Part shown: piece after piece, positions 8,776 through 18,460 of the stretch
Numbering within the stretch: the stretch's first letter is position 1
Layout of the letters: each line of letters opens with the position of its first letter
Assembly: GCA_963677445.2 (NCBI GenBank)
Contig: CAXXGF010000046.1
Coordinates: forward strand, 1 to 64,000
Source: G963677445 sp963677445
GTDB taxonomy: Bacteria; Bacteroidota; Ignavibacteria; Ignavibacteriales; Melioribacteraceae
DNA: 64,000 nucleotides
Direction of reading: 5' to 3'
The notes under the pieces: model-generated
What the model saw: the letters and a program-made list of their open reading frames with translations, nothing else
Told to the model about the DNA's origin: nothing
Database searches by the model: none
Position numbers and translations under genes: made by a program

Positions 8776-10932
8776 TCAGGGATTTTTTACCAGTGGCAGA
8801 GATAATGTAACTTCAAATCCTCCTTTATAGGGCAGAGCAGGTATAATAGCGCCGCTCATCATTTCTGTGGTTTTTTTCGCAAGAGTCAGACCGATACCCG
8901 CATGCGCTTCTTTACCGCTGCTGAAAAATGGTTCGAAAATTTTACCCAGAAGATCACGTTTTATGCCAGGCCCGTTATCCAGGAATTTAATCCTTATCTC
9001 CTTTTCCCTTCTCGAGGTGGAAATAACTATCTTACAATCTTTTGGCATCGCTTCAACGGAGTTTTTTACAATTTCCCTGAATACTTTAAAGAATTCATGA
9101 TAGTCTATCCGAACTACAGCGTCAAGATCAAATTCAAATTCAAGCGAGGCGTTGTTAGCAAAAAGATAAGATTTTACTTTTTTGTAATATTCCTCAAGCA
9201 GACTGTTAATACTCCTGTTTATCAGAAACATTTGTGAACTTGAGCTGCTGAAAAAGGAGATAGTCCTCAGATCATCAATAAGTTCATTAACCTTTTCGAG
9301 CGCCATATTGTGGACATTGCTCCCCTCTTTTTTATCATCCTGTCCCGCGTGTTCCAGGTACCTTTTGCCGAGGAGAAGAGATTTTTTAACATCCGAAACA
9401 AGATAATCGGCCATACCTTTCAGAGACTCGTATCTTGTATCAACAGTTTGCTGTTCATCAATTCGGGCGCCGGCGACAGCCCTCGCCGCGTGGGGCGAAA
9501 ATGCCTTGAGCATCTCCACATCCTTTTTACCATATTTCCCGTTTTTATTATTCAGCAGCTGCAGAACAGCAATTATTTTACCATCTTTACTTCGCAGGGG
9601 AAAACATAAAAGGCTGCTTTCATTATTAACGGAGCCATTTTCATAATCGGGTCTGACGCTTATCTTTCCTTCTTTACCGCTGATGTTCATTATCTCACCG
9701 GTCTGGGCAACCCATCCGGCAATTCCTTCCCCTTTTCGCAATTCCACAACCTTTCCCGAGCCGTCAGGAGCTGAAAGTTCAAGTTTTCCTTTTTCTTCAT
9801 TTAAAAGAAAAAGAAATCCTTTTTCGGAATCTGTGATTTTTTTCGCTGCTTCCAGAACTGAAGAAACCGCGGATACTAAACCGTCATTTAACCGTAGAGT
9901 CAGAATAATATCTGAAATTTCCCTGTATTGTTCCCTGTTAAGCTCTGGTTCCGTTACCGCGCTTTCTGCCGGGATCGTTTCAGGAATTTCCTCATCCTCA
10001 AAATCGACAATCTCCTCCGATTCGATAAGAGGCTCATTTAACTTTTCCTCCTCATTGGCAGTCTCTCCCGCTACCGCCTTATCAATATATATATCATCAT
10101 CTTCAATTTCAGGAAGTTCAGGCATCGCTTCAGCTTCAGGAGTTCCTGTTTCATCTGAATCACCAGGTTCCTGTTCATCCTCAGCATCATCCAGATCGGG
10201 AAGATCATCAAGAGCAAATGAAAAATCAGGAATTTCAACCTCCGGATACTCCTCTTCATCCGGTTCACCAGGTAAATCGGCCTCTTCAGTTTGCAGACTC
10301 TCAAGATTGGGATCGGGCAGGATTATTTTTTCATCCGGCAGGTCTTCAGGCACCAAACCAATCACCGGATCATCAACTTCAAATTTTATTTCTTCATCAT
10401 CCTCCATCTCAGGCATATCCCATTCAGGCAGATCATCTACTGAAAAGCTGTCCTCTTCCTCATCAATAATCCCGGGAGAGCTGTCGGGAGCCTCTACGGA
10501 GGGCAGATCCGTATACTCCTCCCGGTTACTCTCTTCTACAACTACGGAGCGGAGCAGATTTACAATGATACTTTCATCCTGCAGCGCAAGGTTATTCAGT
10601 TCGTCGACATCCAGCAAAAAAAGATATGAGTTTTTAATAGCGATAGCTGTTTCAACCCGCGGTATCTTTTCCTGGATTTCGTCATACCCGAAGAACTCAT
10701 TTTCTTTTATATCGCGACGTGAATTATTCCCGGCGTCATCTTTTTTTAACAGCCTGACTTTACCCGAAATAAGAAGATATAAAAATTCGGCTTTGTCACC
10801 TGATTTATATATTATTCCTCCCTCATTGGCAGGAACAAGTTTACCATTAATATTGTCGAAATCAATCGCAGATAAATCAATATTCTGCATCAGAGAATTT
10901 TTTCCAAGCGTATTTTTTACTTTTTCGTCCAT
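8776..10932 (-). CDS. cNMP-binding/GAF/histidine-kinase-like sensor lacking the phospho-acceptor His
   Basis: 718 residues, soluble. Residues 15-120 form a cyclic-nucleotide-binding-type beta-roll (GGIIYKSGDKAEFLYLLISGKVRLL). Residues about 130-330 are a very acidic, proline-rich linker. Residues about 345-490 are a GAF domain (EKGFLFLLNEEKG, GWVAQTGEIMNI, CFPLRSKDGKIIAVLQLLN). Residues 500-580 form a two-helix dimerisation region and 590-718 an HATPase with N box (NSVEA, N624), G1 (DNGPGI, 652-657), F box (FEPFFSSGK) and G2 (AGIGL). Where kinases carry H-[DE]-x-[RK]-N-P, this protein has SDVKKSL (S513), so canonical autophosphorylation is unlikely. It may signal by ATP-dependent conformation or phosphorylate another partner. 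The long frame on the opposite strand over the linker is a shadow of its Asp/Glu/Ser-rich codons. Confidence 0.85.
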   Translation of the reverse strand: MDEKVKNTLGKNSLMQNIDLSAIDFDNINGKLVPANEGGIIYKSGDKAEFLYLLISGKVRLLKKDDAGNNSRRDIKENEFFGYDEIQEKIPRVETAIAIKNSYLFLLDVDELNNLALQDESIIVNLLRSVVVEESNREEYTDLPSVEAPDSSPGIIDEEEDSFSVDDLPEWDMPEMEDDEEIKFEVDDPVIGLVPEDLPDEKIILPDPNLESLQTEEADLPGEPDEEEYPEVEIPDFSFALDDLPDLDDAEDEQEPGDSDETGTPEAEAMPELPEIEDDDIYIDKAVAGETANEEEKLNEPLIESEEIVDFEDEEIPETIPAESAVTEPELNREQYREISDIILTLRLNDGLVSAVSSVLEAAKKITDSEKGFLFLLNEEKGKLELSAPDGSGKVVELRKGEGIAGWVAQTGEIMNISGKEGKISVRPDYENGSVNNESSLLCFPLRSKDGKIIAVLQLLNNKNGKYGKKDVEMLKAFSPHAARAVAGARIDEQQTVDTRYESLKGMADYLVSDVKKSLLLGKRYLEHAGQDDKKEGSNVHNMALEKVNELIDDLRTISFFSSSSSQMFLINRSINSLLEEYYKKVKSYLFANNASLEFEFDLDAVVRIDYHEFFKVFREIVKNSVEAMPKDCKIVISTSRREKEIRIKFLDNGPGIKRDLLGKIFEPFFSSGKEAHAGIGLTLAKKTTEMMSGAIIPALPYKGGFEVTLSLPLVKNP

Positions 10933-11073
10933 CTTTTATCCGATGTGATAAATCAAAACCATGATTGCTAAGTAACAACATGGCATTATAGCAGTAATTA
11001 TATTATTTTTCAACTTTAAAGTATTGATTAGAAGAAATAAACTCAAAAATCATTATAGCAAAGAATCTTTTCA

Positions 11074-11661
11074 ATGAATAATGCATCCAATTTTTCAGAG
11101 ACAGAGCTGATTGTGAAAGCTCAGCAGGGTGACAGGAAGTCACTTGCCGAGCTGGTTAAAAATTACGAACAAACTGTATACAACTTCGCATTTAAGATCT
11201 GCCGCGACAAGGAACGTGCAGAACACACCATGCAGGAAACATTTTTAAGCATGGTAAAATCGCTAAAACAGTTTAGTGGAAAATCGAAACTTTCCACATG
11301 GCTTTATACTGTAGTTTCGAACCATTGTCTTATGCTTGCGCGATCATCAAAAAAATATTCATTTTCCTCGATCGACGATGATGATACATACGTTGATGAA
11401 TCGAGTATCACCGACTGGAAAGTCAATCCGGAAAATATCACCGAAAATAATGAACTCCGGACTGTCCTCGATGAAGCAATAAACAAGCTGCACCCTGATT
11501 ACAGGATAGTTTTTCTTCTCAGGGATGTTGAAGGACTTTCGACAGAAGAAACCGGAAAAGTTATGGACCTTTCGGTCCCCGCGGTTAAATCAAGATTGCA
11601 CCGCGCTAGATTGTTTTTAAGAAATGAATTAAATGGGACTTTTAATTATGAGCGAGCATAA
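11074..11661 (+). CDS. ECF RNA polymerase sigma factor
   Basis: 195 residues. Region 2 is visible at residues 10-75 (ELIVKAQQGDRKSLAELVKNYEQTVYNFAFKICRD, then AEHTMQETFLSMVKSLKQF and STWLYTVVSNHCLM). Region 4 lies at about 125-190 (LDEAINKLHPDYRIVFLLRDVEGLSTEETGKVMDLSVPAVKSRLHRARLFLR). This is the two-domain layout of RpoE-like ECF factors. It overlaps by 14 bases a small Cys/His-rich protein that is the obvious anti-sigma candidate, and an OsmC protein follows. The order suggests a redox or envelope stress regulon. Confidence 0.92.
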   Translation: MNNASNFSETELIVKAQQGDRKSLAELVKNYEQTVYNFAFKICRDKERAEHTMQETFLSMVKSLKQFSGKSKLSTWLYTVVSNHCLMLARSSKKYSFSSIDDDDTYVDESSITDWKVNPENITENNELRTVLDEAINKLHPDYRIVFLLRDVEGLSTEETGKVMDLSVPAVKSRLHRARLFLRNELNGTFNYERA

Positions 11662-11890
11662 ACATAATTGCAAGGCGCTTCTCAACAAGATATGCAATAA
11701 TCTTGGTGAAGATATGAAATCGCCTAAGTGCGAGGCCCTTAAACAGGAAATTGAATCCTGCGAGACCTGTAAACAGTTTTTAACGTCGGTAGAAAAAACT
11801 ATCGGCCTCTATAAGGAATATAACGTTGAAGTGACCGATGAATCACATAAAAACCTGATGAAACTTCTCGACCTGGATGAATTCTGCTGA
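11648..11890 (+). CDS. Small Cys/His-rich putative anti-sigma factor
   Basis: 80 residues from the ATG chosen because MSEHKHN begins a natural N-terminus; an upstream ATG in the same frame lies inside the sigma gene. It is rich in Cys and His (HKHNC, KIC, KC, ESCETCKQF). HxxxC-CxxC spacing is reminiscent of zinc-binding anti-sigma (ZAS-like) domains, without a membrane helix. It overlaps the sigma gene end, which supports a regulator of that sigma factor. Function is inferred from position and metal-type residues only. Confidence 0.7.
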   Translation: MSEHKHNCKALLNKICNNLGEDMKSPKCEALKQEIESCETCKQFLTSVEKTIGLYKEYNVEVTDESHKNLMKLLDLDEFC

Positions 11891-12329
11891 TATGGAAAAA
11901 GATTTAATATTTGAAACATCCATACTGTGGAAAGGGGAAAAACGGGGGACAATAAGAGCCGGGAAATCCCCGGAACTTGAGATTGACGCCCCGGCGGAAT
12001 TTACCGGAGGCATTTCGAAATTGTGGACTCCGGAACATCTTTTTGTAGCCTCGGCTAATATTTGTCTTATGACCACCTTCATGACAATCACCGGGATGTC
12101 GAAACTTGAAATTCAGGATTACAGCTCACACGCCAAAGGAACGCTTTCAAAAGAGGATGGTAAATTTATTTTTACCGGGATAGATATTTTTCCGAAAATT
12201 TCTGTCAGATCGGAAAGAGAAAAGGAAAGGGCCGAAAGACTGATATACAAAGCAGAAGAACATTGCCTGATCTCAAATTCGATGAAAAACCCCACCAGAA
12301 TTTTCCCCGAATTTGTGATTATTCCATAA
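11877..12329 (+). CDS. OsmC/Ohr-family protein
   Basis: 150 residues, cytoplasmic. OsmC proteins reduce organic hydroperoxides with two Cys thiols. Here the two conserved positions are present: the Cys of ASANICLMTTF in the central helix and the Cys of AEEHCLISNS near the C-terminus. The fold start is also typical (APAEFTGGISKLWTPEHLFVAS). The start overlaps the preceding gene by 14 bases; an in-frame ATG at 11892 is an alternative. As third gene after an ECF sigma factor and its presumed inhibitor, it may be a target or effector of that regulon. Confidence 0.85.
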   Translation: MNSADMEKDLIFETSILWKGEKRGTIRAGKSPELEIDAPAEFTGGISKLWTPEHLFVASANICLMTTFMTITGMSKLEIQDYSSHAKGTLSKEDGKFIFTGIDIFPKISVRSEREKERAERLIYKAEEHCLISNSMKNPTRIFPEFVIIP

Positions 12330-12541
12330 GCTTCAAAATTCCACGAAAAAATGATTCTTTAACATTTCAGTTTAAAATCTTCCATTATTTGGCTGAAAAA
12401 TCCATTATCGGGTATAGCTCCCCGTAAAACAAAGTTGTCAACACAGGATCAACCGGCCCAGGGATTTTTAGCGACCGGGTTGAATAATGTGAATGAATCA
12501 CTGAAGGGGAATAACAATTTGGCAAGTTGGAATGGGGAAAA

Positions 12542-12566
12542 AATCCCCGGACTATTGCCGGGGATT
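12542..12566. terminator. Hairpin between convergent genes
   Basis: The stem aatccccgg / ccggggatt lies between the converging OsmC and beta-barrel genes. A-rich sequence on its left and a short T-rich run on its right would allow it to act in both directions. The 210 bases before it hold nothing else. Confidence 0.6.
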
Positions 12567-12589
12567 CAGGTAAAAATCTTTATTCCCTC

Positions 12590-13297
12590 TCAGAAAGATG
12601 CTATCACGCCAAGCTGGAAAGTAAGAAGATCGGTTTCCGATCTTGAAACATCATAATATACTGAACCATTATCAGGATTGATATGAATATCACCCTCCCT
12701 TAAATATTCAGCCTCTGTTCCAAAAAGATAACGGACTTTCAAATCGAGCGAAAGTGATGCGAGTTTTCCTAAACCACCCGGGGTAAGATCGAACATTATT
12801 CCCGCGCCTCCCCCATAACTCCAGGCAAAATCATCATAGTTATTTGTTTCGAATACATCCCAGTTCGAATACTGGCTTTCCACATCTGTGTTTGTAAAAA
12901 TGTATGATCCCCCGGCCAGCCCTTCCATATATGGTTTGATGGGTCCAGGGAAAGGTGAAACAACCATAAGAAGATGCAGATTAGCAATACTGTTTTTTCT
13001 GTTTACATCAACAGTCACATCCGGTATTGTATAACTGAGAGGTCGCGCGCCCGATTCTTCACCATAAATAATATAACTCGCATGAAGCCCGAATGTAACA
13101 GGATTAAACGCGCCCGGTGAACTGAAAGTAGCCTGGGCGCTCAAACCATAACCAAACCGGTCGACATGTTGCCTGAATTCACCCTGTGGTGATGCCAGAA
13201 CTAAACTGCCGCCGATTGTCTGCGCCATACTTACGGTTGCTGATAATGCCAGCAAAAGAAATGTGGTTTTGAATATCTTTAACATTTTTATCTCCAT
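12590..13297 (-). CDS. Outer-membrane beta-barrel protein
   Basis: 235 residues. Signal peptide MLKIFKTTFLLLALSATVSMAQ; the better start is the Met at residue 5, 12 bases inside the frame. The rest alternates polar and hydrophobic residues in strands (FGYGLSAQATFSS, TFGLHASYIIYGEE, SYGGGAGIMFDL, LSLDLKVRYLFG) and ends LLTFQLGVIASF, with a terminal aromatic typical of OmpA/OprF-like barrels inserted by BamA. There are no other domains and the cargo is unknown. It stands alone. Confidence 0.75.
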   Translation of the reverse strand: MEIKMLKIFKTTFLLLALSATVSMAQTIGGSLVLASPQGEFRQHVDRFGYGLSAQATFSSPGAFNPVTFGLHASYIIYGEESGARPLSYTIPDVTVDVNRKNSIANLHLLMVVSPFPGPIKPYMEGLAGGSYIFTNTDVESQYSNWDVFETNNYDDFAWSYGGGAGIMFDLTPGGLGKLASLSLDLKVRYLFGTEAEYLREGDIHINPDNGSVYYDVSRSETDLLTFQLGVIASF

Positions 13298-13505
13298 TGA
13301 TTTATTTTTTCCGAACCTGGTATTAAAGATAAATATTTTTCTGTTTTCAGAAAATACTTGATTCTATTTTCCACTTTTACAAAGCGCATGCCAATTACCC
13401 AACCGGCCTATATGATCAAAAATTGATAGATTACCTAAGAAACAAAGTTAAAAATAATCAAAAATAAACACAGCTGTGTACACTAATATATACATTCCAA
13501 ACAAT

Positions 13506-14264
13506 CATAATCGTAATCATAATCGTAATCTGGCAAGCCAGAAATAATGAGGAATAACGTCCTCCACGCTGGTTGTTGCAGATTCCCTTAGATAACAAGA
13601 TTTCTTTCATTAGCCTTGTCACCCAAATATTTGTCAATCCCCTACAGGGATTCGTATTTCAATATTTCGCATATTTCTACAATAATTCCCGCATCTACAA
13701 CGCGGTATTTTTAAAGAACCTTGTAGAGGTTCCATTATTGTAGCAGAAAATGGGGCTTTATTATAAATAATCCCTGTAGGGGATTTACAATATTTTCGAT
13801 AAATCTTCCCTGCAACAACCTGCACGGCGGATAAAAATGACGAATTACGAAGTGGCTTTCCCCAAGTATTACCGATTAATTGTCATTCCGGTTTTTTAGT
13901 CCTTAACAAAAAGACTGGAATCTAATGCCGAATTTTACTGCCACCCAGCAACAATTTTGCCTTTTACCTGGAATTTCACTTCTTACGGAATAAACGGATA
14001 CGCCGGAAGTGAAGAGTAAAAAACACCTATCTGTTAAAAAAACGATTTCGATTTGGATTTCGACCGGGACTCTTAAATTCTTTTGATTTCTTTAATCCCC
14101 GTAATTTACTTTCGTGGGATTTTGTGTTTTGGCGATTTTGTGGAGGTTTTCAAATCCAAATCTGCGAAAAGCGCGTAATCAGAGATATCTGCGGTTGTCT
14201 TTTTAATTGTTCATTGTACATTATTAATTGTTAATTGAAATTTTGCCATTTTGCGTAAAATTTA
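13506..14264. repeat. Non-coding block of composite repeat elements
   Basis: There is no gene from 13298 to 14361. The left part has aatcgtaatctggcaagccag, matching the left end of the ATAA elements. The right part has a short heptamer array and ttttgccattttgcgtaaaatttaat, matching the right end. Between them sits the fold-back at 13561-13830 and cgccggaagtgaagagtaaaa, which also recurs at 47160. This looks like an enlarged or nested member of the family. Confidence 0.5.
13561..13830. repeat. 270-bp imperfect fold-back (long inverted repeat)
   Basis: The arms pair: ccacgctggttgttgcag with ctgcaacaacctgcacgg, and aatcccctacagggatt with its inverted partner at about 13772-13790. A 63-codon frame on the minus strand lies within the arms and is judged an accident of the repeat. 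Confidence 0.7.
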
Positions 14265-14300
14265 ATTTCACACCGATTACTCAGATTCTTCCCCATCCAT

Positions 14301-14332
14301 AAAAAAAAGCCGGCAAGGAGAGGTTTGCCGGC
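14301..14332 (-). terminator. Terminator of the VWA lipoprotein gene
   Basis: Read on the minus strand, the stem gccggcaaacc...ttgccggc is followed by eight T. Confidence 0.85.
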
Positions 14333-14361
14333 GCTCTGTTATTTGTTTTTATGCATGTCGC

Positions 14362-16044
14362 TCAATTTTCTACAAGCAGTTCACCCATTTCGGCCAGCTT
14401 TATAAACTCTGCCCGGTAGCCGAAAGGATCTTTTCCTCTCGCTTCACGCGCGAGGCTGATAACCGATTTCCAGTTAGCGTCACCTTTCCAGGCTGAATCC
14501 CTAAGCAGCATACCGAACTCCGCAACGGCAGCCGAAAACTTAAAATTACCACTTATATTTTTATCCAGGTCCTCTTTCTTAAGTATTTTAGCGAGAGGTA
14601 TACTGGTATCTTCATCCGGTTTTTTATATCTGAATTTTACTGTCAGCAACTCATCATTAAATGCTTCTTTGGGAATTTCTGTTTTCTGATACTTGAGAGG
14701 CTCAATAACCGGGAATTTATCCTCATTGCCCGCAGGTATTATTTCGTAAAGAGCCGTAACAGTATGTCCGGCGCCAATATCACCCGCGTCCTTTTTATCA
14801 TTCAGGAAATCCTCATCATTCAGCAGCCTGTTTTCATAACCGATAAGCCTGTAAGCGTAAACATTGGCCGGGTTAAATTCCACCTGGATTTTAACATCTT
14901 TAGCTATCGTCAGAAGTGTTCCCGAAATCTCATTCACAAATACTTTTTTCGCTTCAAGGATATTATCTATATAGGCATAATTGCCATTTCCTTTATCAGC
15001 GAGTTTTTCCATTTTACTGTCTTTCAGATTTCCCATCCCGAATCCCAGCACTGTAAGGAATATACCTTTTTTTCTTTTCTCCTCAATAATTCGGGTAAGT
15101 TGTTCATCCGAAGAAGGTCCGACATTAAAATCACCGTCAGTGGCGAGTATTACCCTGTTGTTGCCACCTTTGATAAAATTCTGTTCCGCTATTCTGTAAG
15201 CCAGCTCGATTCCTTCGGCTCCCGCTGTTGATCCGCCCGAATTAAGCATCTCAAGAGAATTGATTATTTTTATCCGCTCATCACCCGGCGTCGATTCCAG
15301 TGCTACCCCCGAATGACCAGCATAAGTAACAATTGCCACCCTGTCATTTTTCCTCAGCTGTTTAACAAGCAGCTTGAATGCTTTTTTTACAAGAGGAAGT
15401 TTATTTGGGGATGACATCGATCCCGATACATCCAGCAGAAAAACAAGGTTTGATTCCGGCATATTTTCGATCTTTACATCCTTCCCTTTTAGACCTATAT
15501 GAACAAGCCGTGAATGTTCATTCCAGGGACATTTACCGGCTTCGATACTGATAGAAAACGGATTTGCGCCATCAGGTTCCGGGTAATCATAATCGAAATA
15601 ATTTATAAGCTCCTCAATTCTGACCGCGTCTTTCGGAGGCAGTTCTCCCTGGTTAATAAAACGCCTGATATTTCCATATGAAGCCGCGTCAACATCAACC
15701 GAAAAAGTGGAAAGAGGTTTGCTGGTAACTATCTGAAAACCATTCTCCTCAATAAAGTCATATTCTTCCGAGTCCATATCATAATAATTCGGCCTGATGA
15801 CCCCTCCCTGCAAACCCGCCAGTCTGCCTTTCGGCATTGTCGGCGACGCGCTTTCCGATTCATAAAGCATCATATCGATAGTTGGAGTAGTATTCTTTTT
15901 ATCTTTGGGAATTTTTTGGGCAGTCTGATCATCCTGACTGTTTGTTTTTTCCGGTTTTTCCGAAACGTCTTCCCGGCTTGCTCCGCAGCCGGCGAGTATG
16001 GATAAAATTATCCCGTAAACGAAAATTCTGCATAATCGTCTCAT
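14362..16044 (-). CDS. YfbK-like lipoprotein with von Willebrand A domain and DUF3520
   Basis: 560 residues. A lipoprotein signal ends ILAGC (Cys at about 20). A von Willebrand N-terminal module (TFSVDVDAASYGNIRRFINQGELPP) precedes the VWA domain, whose MIDAS metal site reads DVSGSMSSP (near residue 205) with TSTAG- and D-type partners downstream (GGSTAGAEG, ATDGDFNVG). The last 190 residues match DUF3520 in layout (EYNPANVYAYRLIGYENRLL-like). The family is widespread in Bacteroidota, is cell-envelope anchored and probably binds a protein through Mg2+; its role is unknown. Single gene, with its own terminator. Confidence 0.88.
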   Translation of the reverse strand: MRRLCRIFVYGIILSILAGCGASREDVSEKPEKTNSQDDQTAQKIPKDKKNTTPTIDMMLYESESASPTMPKGRLAGLQGGVIRPNYYDMDSEEYDFIEENGFQIVTSKPLSTFSVDVDAASYGNIRRFINQGELPPKDAVRIEELINYFDYDYPEPDGANPFSISIEAGKCPWNEHSRLVHIGLKGKDVKIENMPESNLVFLLDVSGSMSSPNKLPLVKKAFKLLVKQLRKNDRVAIVTYAGHSGVALESTPGDERIKIINSLEMLNSGGSTAGAEGIELAYRIAEQNFIKGGNNRVILATDGDFNVGPSSDEQLTRIIEEKRKKGIFLTVLGFGMGNLKDSKMEKLADKGNGNYAYIDNILEAKKVFVNEISGTLLTIAKDVKIQVEFNPANVYAYRLIGYENRLLNDEDFLNDKKDAGDIGAGHTVTALYEIIPAGNEDKFPVIEPLKYQKTEIPKEAFNDELLTVKFRYKKPDEDTSIPLAKILKKEDLDKNISGNFKFSAAVAEFGMLLRDSAWKGDANWKSVISLAREARGKDPFGYRAEFIKLAEMGELLVEN

Positions 16045-16641
16045 TGTCAGCTCCGCTGATAAGTGATTTATTTACAATTACTTATGGAGGGGGTAATTAC
16101 CAGTGTGTTTCCTGAACGTTCTTGTAATTAGACAATGGCATTTATTAATGGTTCCGGATTTTGGGATTTTTTCAAATAATCGTAATTTTAAACATAAACT
16201 CGTCAACCAAAAACAAATTAGACTGTCAGGTGGCTGAGCCCGAAACAAAGTTGATGCAAAACTCATTGGACAATCACCTTAACAACCTGACTCTAATTAT
16301 TATAAAATTTAAGCTCCGTTGTATCATCAAAAAGTCCCCTGTATCCCACTGGTCCCTGAGACCAATTAGCGCTTCCGGTTATCATTCCTCATTCAGTTAT
16401 TTTCAAAAGCAATAATGTTTGTTGGTTTTTAAAGGAAAAATCGATGGCTGTTAAAGTCAAATAAAGTTACTTTGAGCATTTTCGTGGGCTTTTATAATTT
16501 TATGGCGTTTTTTCCACGAGATAATTACACCTAAAAAACCTCGATATCGCGAACAATTCCTTTAATTATTAATTAATTGAGCCTTTGTCATCCCACGATG
16601 AATTTGATTTCTTAAGGACTACTCTTACTCAGATTTTTTTT
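16045..16641. other. Intergenic region without recognisable genes
   Basis: About 600 bases. Only a fragment near 16475-16520 (ttgagcattttcgtgggctttt) resembles the repeat-rich DNA near 480 and 14110. Several short frames lack initiation signals and family resemblance. Confidence 0.5.
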
Positions 16642-17418
16642 TCAAAGTTTCGCGAATTTCCCGATAACCTCCAGCATAACGTCATGGATAGCTCCATTGC
16701 TGCTGAGAACGTGGGGAGTAAAAATATCTGCCGGTTTGCCTGTAAAATCGGTCACCTTTCCACCAGCTTCAGTTACGATGAGAATTCCGGCGCACATATC
16801 CCAGGGCTGCAGATGCACCTCATAAAATGAATCAAACGCTCCCTCGGCGAGGTATCCGAAATCAATAGCGGCCGAGCCGAGTCTTCTTATCCCTCTTGAT
16901 GTTCTGAGGAATTCCCCCAGTATCTCAATAGCATTCAGGGGATTTTCAGCGATATCATAAGGGAAACCGGTTGCCACCAAAGCCCGGGCAAGTTTATCTT
17001 CGCTGCTAACGGCAAGTCTGCGTTCATTCGCGTATGATCCCGCACCCCTGTCAGCCGCGTAAACGACATCTCGCATAACATCATAAACTACTCCGTGGAT
17101 AGTCTCCCCCTTTTTCTGCACCCCGATGGAGACAGAAAATATCGGCAGCCCGTGAGCGAAGTTTGTGGTGCCGTCAAGAGGATCGATAACCCATCGGTAA
17201 TCGGAGGCGCTCTCCTTCCTGCCGCTCTCCTCGGCTATAATTGAGTGATAGGGGAATTCTTTTTTTACAAAATCTATTATGGTTTTTTCAGCCGCCTGGT
17301 CAATCTCTGTAACTATATTCGATTCGTTGGTTTTAAACTCAAAAGAAAAACTCTTCCCGAAACCTTCCCTGATAATCTCCCCCGCTTCCTTCGCGATGCC
17401 TATTACCTTGTTAATCAT
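16642..17418 (-). CDS. suhB: Inositol-1-monophosphatase family protein (SuhB-like)
   Basis: 258 residues, normal length. Mg2+-dependent phosphatase of the IMPase fold. The metal-binding motifs are intact: EESG (about 62-66), WVIDPLDGTTNFAHG (76-90) and the late QPWDMCAGILIVTEAGG (about 205-222). It may hydrolyse inositol phosphate or a related sugar phosphate; SuhB proteins can also join rRNA antitermination complexes, but nothing here distinguishes these roles. It stands alone. Confidence 0.9.
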   Translation of the reverse strand: MINKVIGIAKEAGEIIREGFGKSFSFEFKTNESNIVTEIDQAAEKTIIDFVKKEFPYHSIIAEESGRKESASDYRWVIDPLDGTTNFAHGLPIFSVSIGVQKKGETIHGVVYDVMRDVVYAADRGAGSYANERRLAVSSEDKLARALVATGFPYDIAENPLNAIEILGEFLRTSRGIRRLGSAAIDFGYLAEGAFDSFYEVHLQPWDMCAGILIVTEAGGKVTDFTGKPADIFTPHVLSSNGAIHDVMLEVIGKFAKL

Positions 17419-17722
17419 TTTCCGCCTTTTTTTACGTAGAAGTATAATATTTATCAGCCAAATTTAATAATTATGATTCGGTTAAAAAAAGGGGACGATC
17501 CAGGCATTCATATTCTCGAATTGGATAAAATGAATTTATTTGCTAATTTCTATTATTCGATGTGGAAAAATATTTTTTTCGTAAAAGAATGATAATAAAA
17601 GAGATTACTTTCTTAAGGATGATATCACAGTTTTGGTATTCATTTTTCTTATTGGTGTTACAAGAGTATCATTCCAGGTATATTGGTTTTGGAGAGATGG
17701 ATATGAAGGAGATATTATAAAG

Positions 17723-18250
17723 ATGAAAACATTAGAAAAGTCACAATATAATATCATCTTGATATGTTTAGTGCTAATTTCAAATGCCTGTACCGATTTG
17801 CATTATGATGATGAAAACCTGACCTATCTTGTAGGCAGCAAGACACAAACAACGAGTATCATTTATTCCGAAGAGGAAGGAAGCCCTTTTAATTCGGAGT
17901 ATTTTGATATCGAGGTTATTGAGCTCGACTCTGTTGCTCTTAAAGCGTTTATTCAAAGTGCGGAATTCCATTCCTATCCCCAAAAAAAATATGATGATGA
18001 GAAGATTGTAATTTGCTGGTCTCCAACTCCGGTCAGGGAAGATCATTTATTATTTACGAGTTTATTAACAGGAATTTTAGCACATTCAAAAAGTATTCAG
18101 AGTTACATCGCCACTATTGATACCTTACTCAACAATACCAATAATTATTATTCGATTTTTATCAACAATATGGAAACAATGAATCGAGTCAAAATCTTCG
18201 TAATTGATACCGATAAGAGTATTATTTATTGCGGCATGTGTTATCAATAA
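17723..18250 (+). CDS. Hypothetical lipoprotein at the edge of the accessory island
   Basis: 175 residues from the ATG preceded by aaggagatat at suitable distance; a longer in-frame start lacks such a site. Residues 1-21 form a lipoprotein signal ending ISNAC. The rest is soluble, acidic and of unrecognised family (EEGSPFNSEYFDIEVIELDSVALKAF). The region from here to 26.3 kb is richer in A+T and in short envelope proteins than the housekeeping DNA around it. Confidence 0.65.
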   Translation: MKTLEKSQYNIILICLVLISNACTDLHYDDENLTYLVGSKTQTTSIIYSEEEGSPFNSEYFDIEVIELDSVALKAFIQSAEFHSYPQKKYDDEKIVICWSPTPVREDHLLFTSLLTGILAHSKSIQSYIATIDTLLNNTNNYYSIFINNMETMNRVKIFVIDTDKSIIYCGMCYQ

Positions 18251-18460
18251 TATATAATAAAATATATTATTGCGTTTCGTTTTTACAATTCTTGAACAGG
18301 CCTGCAACTGGTTAATATGGAAAAAGCCATCAGGAAAAAGTTATAAATTACTATGTATCCATTACAGGGAAAACAGAATTGAGATACTATTTGATTACCG
18401 TTTAAGAATGAGTTTATACACTTTTTCGACAATATCGTCAGAGTAAATCTGGAAGGTTAA

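Noticed and set aside
9683..10948. 421-codon plus-strand frame rich in Ser
   Set aside because: It is the antisense shadow of the acidic Asp/Glu linker of the sensor gene; no start context or family.
13634..13825. 63-codon minus-strand frame
   Set aside because: It lies wholly in a fold-back repeat and has no start signal.
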